A stretch of DNA of 64,000 bases. Origin: a gamma proteobacterium symbiont of Ctena orbiculata. Lineage in GTDB: Bacteria; Pseudomonadota; Gammaproteobacteria; Chromatiales; Chromatiaceae. The notes beneath the pieces were generated by a model that worked only from the letters and a program-made list of their open reading frames with translations, searched no databases and was not told the origin of the DNA. The stretch's first letter is position 1; every line of letters begins with the position of its first letter. The stretch lies in NCBI GenBank assembly GCA_003094535.1, contig NATV01000103.1, forward strand, positions 1-64,000. The letters run 5' to 3'. The translations under genes and the position numbers were made by a program. This document shows, piece after piece, positions 58,271-64,000 of the stretch.

Positions 58271-59458
58271 TCAAGTCAGCGCATTGGCCTTGATGCTGCG
58301 GGTAAGCCCCTGCTGGGGCTTGATCTCGCCCCAGGTCTTGCAGCTCGGACAGTGCCAGTGCAGCTTCTTCGCGGTAAAGCCACAGTGCTCGCACTGATAG
58401 GCCGGCTGTTTCTCCAGTAATTTCATCACTGATTGCAGCAGCACCTCCAAGGCCTCCCTGGGGCTCTCTTCGCTGCGTTGCAGATTCAGCCTGACCAAGC
58501 GTTCCAGACCCTTTAAATCGGGCGCCTCTTCCAGGTGTCTGAGCATGGCATCCACGGCCGCGCCTGCACCCTCTTTTTCCACAATCATCTCGGAGAGTAT
58601 CATCATCGCTTCCGTGCAGTGGTGGCGTTGGTACAACTGCTGCAGATATTCGAACAGTTCCGGCTGCCTGCCGAGTTTTTTGTAACATTCCACCAGCCTG
58701 GGCAGAACCTCCGACAGGTAGATGGGATCATTGTCCTCGACCTGCTGCAACAGCCTGACCACTGATCGGCAATCCCCCCGGGTGTAATCGATCTCCGCCT
58801 GCAACAGCAGCGCTCGCACATTGCTCCGCTGGACCTGCTGAGCCCGTTTCAGATACCCCTCGGCAGCTGAGATATTCTGCTCGCTCAACATCTGCTCAGC
58901 CAATTCACAATAGAAATGGGCGACTGCGTTCGGCAAAGAAGGGTAGTGCGATTCGGAGATCTTCTCGGCAACGTCGAGACACCGCTGCCACTCCTTCTCC
59001 TGTTGGTAGATCTCCAGCAGGTAGGTATAGGCCTGTTCGTTATAGATTCTCAGTTCAGTCAATTCGAGAAACAGGTTCTCGGCGCGATCAAAGAGTCCTG
59101 CCCGCATATAGTCCTGACCCAGTTCGAGCAGTGCCTGCGCGCGCTGTTCACGGTTCAGGCTGGGCCTGGCAATCAGATTTTGATGGATTCTGATGGCACG
59201 ATCGACTTCGCCCCGCCGGCGAAAGAGGTTACCCAGGGCAAGATGGGTTTCCACGGTGTCGCTGTCCACATCCAGCAGTTCGATAAACAGATCAATTGCC
59301 TTGTCCGGTTGTTCGTTGAGCAGATAGTTGAGCCCTTTGAAATAGACGGGTGCGATCTGCTGCGGCTGCTTCTGCTTATTTCTCACCATCCCGCGCCTTG
59401 CCGTATACCATCCGGACGCGGCAGCCACGGGCAACAGCAGGAGAAGTAACTCAATCAC
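58271..59458 (-). CDS. lapB: Lipopolysaccharide assembly protein LapB (YciM)
   Basis: Regulates LPS synthesis by promoting FtsH-mediated turnover of LpxC. The 395-residue protein has an N-terminal membrane anchor (about 1-17), about eight tetratricopeptide repeats (for example ALLELGQDYMRAGLFDRAENL), and a C-terminal rubredoxin-like metal site with Cys356, Cys359, Cys370 and Cys373. The start is GTG 59458. It lies between lapA and pyrF. Confidence 0.96.
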   Translation of the reverse strand: MIELLLLLLPVAAASGWYTARRGMVRNKQKQPQQIAPVYFKGLNYLLNEQPDKAIDLFIELLDVDSDTVETHLALGNLFRRRGEVDRAIRIHQNLIARPSLNREQRAQALLELGQDYMRAGLFDRAENLFLELTELRIYNEQAYTYLLEIYQQEKEWQRCLDVAEKISESHYPSLPNAVAHFYCELAEQMLSEQNISAAEGYLKRAQQVQRSNVRALLLQAEIDYTRGDCRSVVRLLQQVEDNDPIYLSEVLPRLVECYKKLGRQPELFEYLQQLYQRHHCTEAMMILSEMIVEKEGAGAAVDAMLRHLEEAPDLKGLERLVRLNLQRSEESPREALEVLLQSVMKLLEKQPAYQCEHCGFTAKKLHWHCPSCKTWGEIKPQQGLTRSIKANALT

Positions 59459-59548
59459 CCGTCACCTCGACAACTACCCCCTTCGAGCAAGGTCGATCGA
59501 TTGTAGCGACTGCAATCGTGATATGGCATGAAACGCACATGAAAACTC

Positions 59549-59836
59549 TCACTGCTCCTTCAATGGCAGGGCGCGAAGGTTATTAACCTCTTCGCTCACC
59601 ATTTGACTGCGCCGCTTGAGGCCATGGATCTCCCTTTTAAGCGCCAACACCTTTCCCGTTCCGGCCAATACTCCCAGCACCACACCCAAGCCCAGGGCGA
59701 TTGTCACGATTAACGACAGTGGCAGATCCAGACTGCCGAAATAGTAGTTAAATCCAACAGGATCCGCATTGAGGACAGCAAAGACCGCACCCACTATCAT
59801 GATAAGAATGACGACGACGAGTTTTATGAATCGCAT
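59549..59836 (-). CDS. lapA: Lipopolysaccharide assembly protein LapA
   Basis: Partner of LapB in LPS assembly control. The 95-residue protein has two membrane helices (about 3-22 and 38-62), the family motif VLNADPVGFNYYFG between them, and a C-terminal coiled coil (LKREIHGLKRRSQMVSEEVN). It is followed by lapB after 90 bases. ihfB, which usually precedes it, is not here. Confidence 0.93.
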   Translation of the reverse strand: MRFIKLVVVILIMIVGAVFAVLNADPVGFNYYFGSLDLPLSLIVTIALGLGVVLGVLAGTGKVLALKREIHGLKRRSQMVSEEVNNLRALPLKEQ

Positions 59837-60142
59837 CAGACGTTCCGTATTCCGCTCTCAGGCGCCCATTCTCGCCTACTGCCGTCCAGTTTGAAATAGC
59901 CAAAATGGAAGAACAGGGGTAGAGAAAGCGGAGTTTTTTGCCTGGGTCACAATTGTTTTCATCGATAAACGCCTTGTTCTTTCGACTGCCAGGCCCGGCA
60001 GCATGCGAAAGCGAAGAGCGATTACGGTTTTCTGGCAAGGCACTTACCGTGACATGACAGGATCACCGCCGGATCCGTCCGGCAGCTGCATGGGTGGAGT
60101 GCGAGACCCGGTTCAAGCCCGGCATCCAGCAATGGCTGTCTG
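59837..60142. other. Intergenic region upstream of lapA
   Basis: About 306 bases without a protein-like frame, at a place where rpsA-ihfB usually ends in related genomes. It contains a GCCGGA-TCCG-TCCGGC hairpin near 60070 and a T-arm-like CCGGTTCAAGCCCGG near 60112 that lacks the rest of a tRNA. No promoter could be assigned firmly. Confidence 0.55.
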
Positions 60143-61138
60143 CTAGGCGTAGATATCTAACAGGCCATCGCTAGTTGCTACCCATATTTGACGGGATGCC
60201 GACGTTTGCTCTTGGCTCAACGGGTCTCCACTGAGGTTGCCGCTGCCGTTGAACCGGGTTTTTTCGTCCTGCGCAGATCCGCCGGCTTGCTGTTGGCCCA
60301 CATCGACATTGGCAAGATTGAGGTTGATCTCTGCGAACTGTTCCCGCAGGCGGGGAATCGAGGCCTCGAGGGCCTCTCGCGTGGGGGCTTGGGCGGCGAC
60401 AAAGGTGACGCTGGTCTGGTCATTCTGCACCGATATCCTTATCTCCAAGGGCCCGAGATTGGGTGGATTGAGCTTGATTTCGGCATGCTGAATATTGTGA
60501 CCGACCATCCATTGGATTCGCTCCCCCACCGCCCTGTCCCATCCGGGTTGACCCAGGGGAGTATCCAGGGGCATGACAATCGATGGCCTTATTCCGGTGC
60601 CTGTATTGACCACTGACTGCAGCGAGGTGAGTGTCAGCTGCCCCGTGGGCTCCATGGACCTCCCCGCTTCAACAAATTGCTTACCCAGCTCAGTGAGTTG
60701 CAGTTTCAGTTCCTGGGACTGACCACCGTTGGCCAACTTCTGGATCAGCAATTCCGGCTCGATCGATTGCAGCTGCGGTTGCAGGGGTTTAACCACCAGG
60801 CTCGCCGTCATCCCGGACTCAGTCAAGGAGGCTTGCTGCGGTGAAGGCAGAAACGGCAAGGGTTTGCCGTCCATGAGGAGAGAGAGCGGCAAGACCCTGC
60901 CATCGCGGGGGCCGATTGCCTGGCCCTGCAGCGAATCCGCCGGCCCGGTCGGCAGGGAGAGAAGCACTACCGCCTCCTCGCCCTTGGCCATCAACAGCTC
61001 GCTTAAGGCCTGATCGAAAGCCACCCCGATAATCTCCCCGTCCGCTGTGATCCGGGCGAATAGATCACCAGCCTCGGCCGGGTTGGCGGTGGTTGGCTTA
61101 TCCCCTTGAACCTGGGGCATGAGTTCAATTTGTATCAT
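60143..61138 (-). CDS. FliK-like flagellar hook-length control protein
   Basis: A 331-residue protein. The C-terminal ~100 residues match the FliK C-terminal domain: GWDRAVGERIQWMVGHNIQH, AEIKLNPPNLGPLEIRI and VTFVAAQAPTREALEASIPR with LREQFAEINLNLANVDV. The N-terminal part is proline/glutamine-rich and variable, as in FliK. In flagellar systems it measures hook length and switches export. No other flagellar gene is nearby. ATG 61138 was chosen; the frame extends upstream with no similarity. Confidence 0.85.
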   Translation of the reverse strand: MIQIELMPQVQGDKPTTANPAEAGDLFARITADGEIIGVAFDQALSELLMAKGEEAVVLLSLPTGPADSLQGQAIGPRDGRVLPLSLLMDGKPLPFLPSPQQASLTESGMTASLVVKPLQPQLQSIEPELLIQKLANGGQSQELKLQLTELGKQFVEAGRSMEPTGQLTLTSLQSVVNTGTGIRPSIVMPLDTPLGQPGWDRAVGERIQWMVGHNIQHAEIKLNPPNLGPLEIRISVQNDQTSVTFVAAQAPTREALEASIPRLREQFAEINLNLANVDVGQQQAGGSAQDEKTRFNGSGNLSGDPLSQEQTSASRQIWVATSDGLLDIYA

Positions 61139-61200
61139 GGCTAGACCTGTCGTTGTCGCATCCAGTCGACAATAGCAATGCAGGTTCCGGGCCAGTTTTT

Positions 61201-61689
61201 TTACAGGGAAAAGTCCTGAGGCGCCGCGCGGCGCCACTCCGCCGAGCGCAGGCGCCACTCCCCATCGCGCTGCTGCACGAAGAGGAGCTTGAGTCGAAGC
61301 AGGTCTCCGCGCCACTGGGAGAGCCCCAGCTCCACCTCCTGCGGCGATCCGGCGAGTCCGGCGAAAACCACGACTTCGGCATCCCCTTCGGAAAGCAACT
61401 CGATCTGATCGATTTTGGCGAGGATATGGATCGATTTATGCCGCAGAAAGTAGCCGACAAGCATCGTCTTCAGCGACCTGAAGTCACGCCCATCCTTGTC
61501 ACTGTACGCCGGATCAACAAAGTCCATGGCTGAGGAGAGATCGCGTGCTTCAAGATGGGCTTCAGCCTGATTCAGCAGGTTCTTCAGCTGCTCTTCCACA
61601 GTCAGCGGTTGGTCGCTGCAACCGCCGTGCAGCAGACTGATAAAAAGCAGCAGGAGGACGGTGAAGCGACTGGGTGAGGAAACGGCCAC
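61201..61689 (-). CDS. Putative lipoprotein
   Basis: A 162-residue protein with a hydrophobic leader (about 8-20) ending in LLHGGC, a near-lipobox with Cys24, so probably a lipoprotein, though the -3 position is not standard. The mature part (helix-rich, then VVVFAGLAGSPQEVELGLSQ and a C-terminal WRLRSAEW) resembles the small NTF2-like fold found in uncharacterised proteins. GTG 61689 begins three bases after the dapB stop, so it is coupled to dapB. Function unknown. Confidence 0.65.
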   Translation of the reverse strand: MAVSSPSRFTVLLLLFISLLHGGCSDQPLTVEEQLKNLLNQAEAHLEARDLSSAMDFVDPAYSDKDGRDFRSLKTMLVGYFLRHKSIHILAKIDQIELLSEGDAEVVVFAGLAGSPQEVELGLSQWRGDLLRLKLLFVQQRDGEWRLRSAEWRRAAPQDFSL

Positions 61690-61692
61690 CGG

Positions 61693-63692
<2,000 letters not shown>

Positions 63693-63784
63693 GATTGTTA
63701 TCTATTACTACCATTGATTGTTGACCCAGATCATCCGCCTCACTGCCATAATGCCGGCCTGCTGTTTTGAACCCGCATAACGCC

Positions 63785-63822
63785 AAAAACCGCACATCGG
63801 TGGAGATGCCGATGCGCGGTTT
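63785..63822 (-). terminator. Intrinsic terminator between dnaK and dnaJ
   Basis: Read on the minus strand: AAACCGC-G-CATCGG, 8-base loop, CCGATG-T-GCGGTTT, then three further T residues. The stem has 13 base pairs with one mismatch. It would reduce read-through from dnaK into dnaJ. Confidence 0.85.
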
Positions 63823-63841
63823 ATCTGGCCAGCGTCTCAGA

Positions 63842-64000
63842 CTAGTTTTTGTTGTCCTTGACCTCTTCGAACTCGGCATCGACGACATTATCATCGGCCG
63901 CCTCGGAGCTGGCCTCGGATGCGTCCGCTGCGGCCTCCGCACCGGCTTCGTCCGCGCCCTTCTGGGCATAGAGCCGTTCCGCCATCTTACCAGAGGCTTC
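63842..64000 (-). CDS. dnaK: Chaperone protein DnaK, C-terminal end (partial)
   Basis: The last 52 codons of Hsp70 run off the window. The sequence GKMAERLYAQKG and an alanine/glutamate-rich tail end in VVDAEFEEVKDNKN, the standard proteobacterial DnaK terminus. dnaJ and dapB follow on the same strand. Confidence 0.96.
   Translation of the reverse strand, partial: EASGKMAERLYAQKGADEAGAEAAADASEASSEAADDNVVDAEFEEVKDNKN

Noticed and set aside
60101-60125. T-arm-like sequence suggesting a tRNA upstream of lapA
   Set aside because: No acceptor, D or anticodon arm can be built around it.

Overview
The window reads as chromosomal DNA of a free-living or symbiotic gammaproteobacterium of moderately high GC. 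The evidence is gene order: nrdR-ribD-ribE-ribBA-ribH-nusB-thiL-pgpA, dnaK-dnaJ-dapB, lapA-lapB-pyrF, pcnB-folK-panB-panC and a Pseudomonas-like cytochrome aa3 locus all match that class. A relative of the sulfur-oxidising Chromatiales/Sedimenticola group is a guess only, because no sulfur or carbon-fixation gene lies here. No CRISPR array, rRNA, prophage or intact insertion sequence was seen.

Layout. 1-5.3 kb: cytochrome c oxidase subunits I (5' end missing) and III, with assembly genes ctaG, SURF1, a Sco-like protein and ctaB; ctaA is absent from its usual place. 5.5-10.9 kb: DUF2333 protein, fatty-acid desaturase, CofD-like protein and two membrane proteins. 10.9-11.1 kb: a long inverted-repeat element. 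11.2-14.9 kb: the oxidative pentose-phosphate operon zwf-pgl-gnd. 15.3-19.9 kb: NYN-cold-shock fusion, Nudix hydrolase, exopolyphosphatase, Sco and a small exported protein. 19.9-24.2 kb: parE, xseB, ispA, folE2. 24.3-32.3 kb: aspartic protease, pgpA, thiL, nusB and the riboflavin genes, interrupted by an opposite-strand spondin-domain gene. 32.4-40.8 kb: glyA, an orphan XrtA-type chain-length protein, an unknown gene, purL and a 41-residue membrane protein. 41-51.3 kb: glycogen metabolism (malQ, GH57, glgC, glgB, pgi, glgA). 51.3-56.4 kb: pantothenate genes, deoxynucleoside kinase, folK, pcnB and tRNA-Glu(CTC). 56.5-64 kb: galU, pyrF, lapB, lapA, a lone fliK, a lipoprotein, dapB, dnaJ and the end of dnaK.

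How the genes work together. Glycogen is made from ADP-glucose (glgC, glgA, glgB) and remodelled by malQ and perhaps the GH57 enzyme; pgi, zwf, pgl and gnd connect the hexose phosphates to NADPH production. The riboflavin, folate, pantothenate and thiamine genes supply cofactors. lapA/lapB, galU and the chain-length protein act on the envelope. Most of the window is conserved housekeeping DNA. The less ordinary points are the spondin gene with its own terminator inside the ribE coding region and phased repeats upstream, the GAK-type CofD protein without its usual partners, the NYN-cold-shock fusion, the inverted-repeat element, the orphan XrtA protein, and genes missing from expected places (ctaA, dxs, possibly ihfB).
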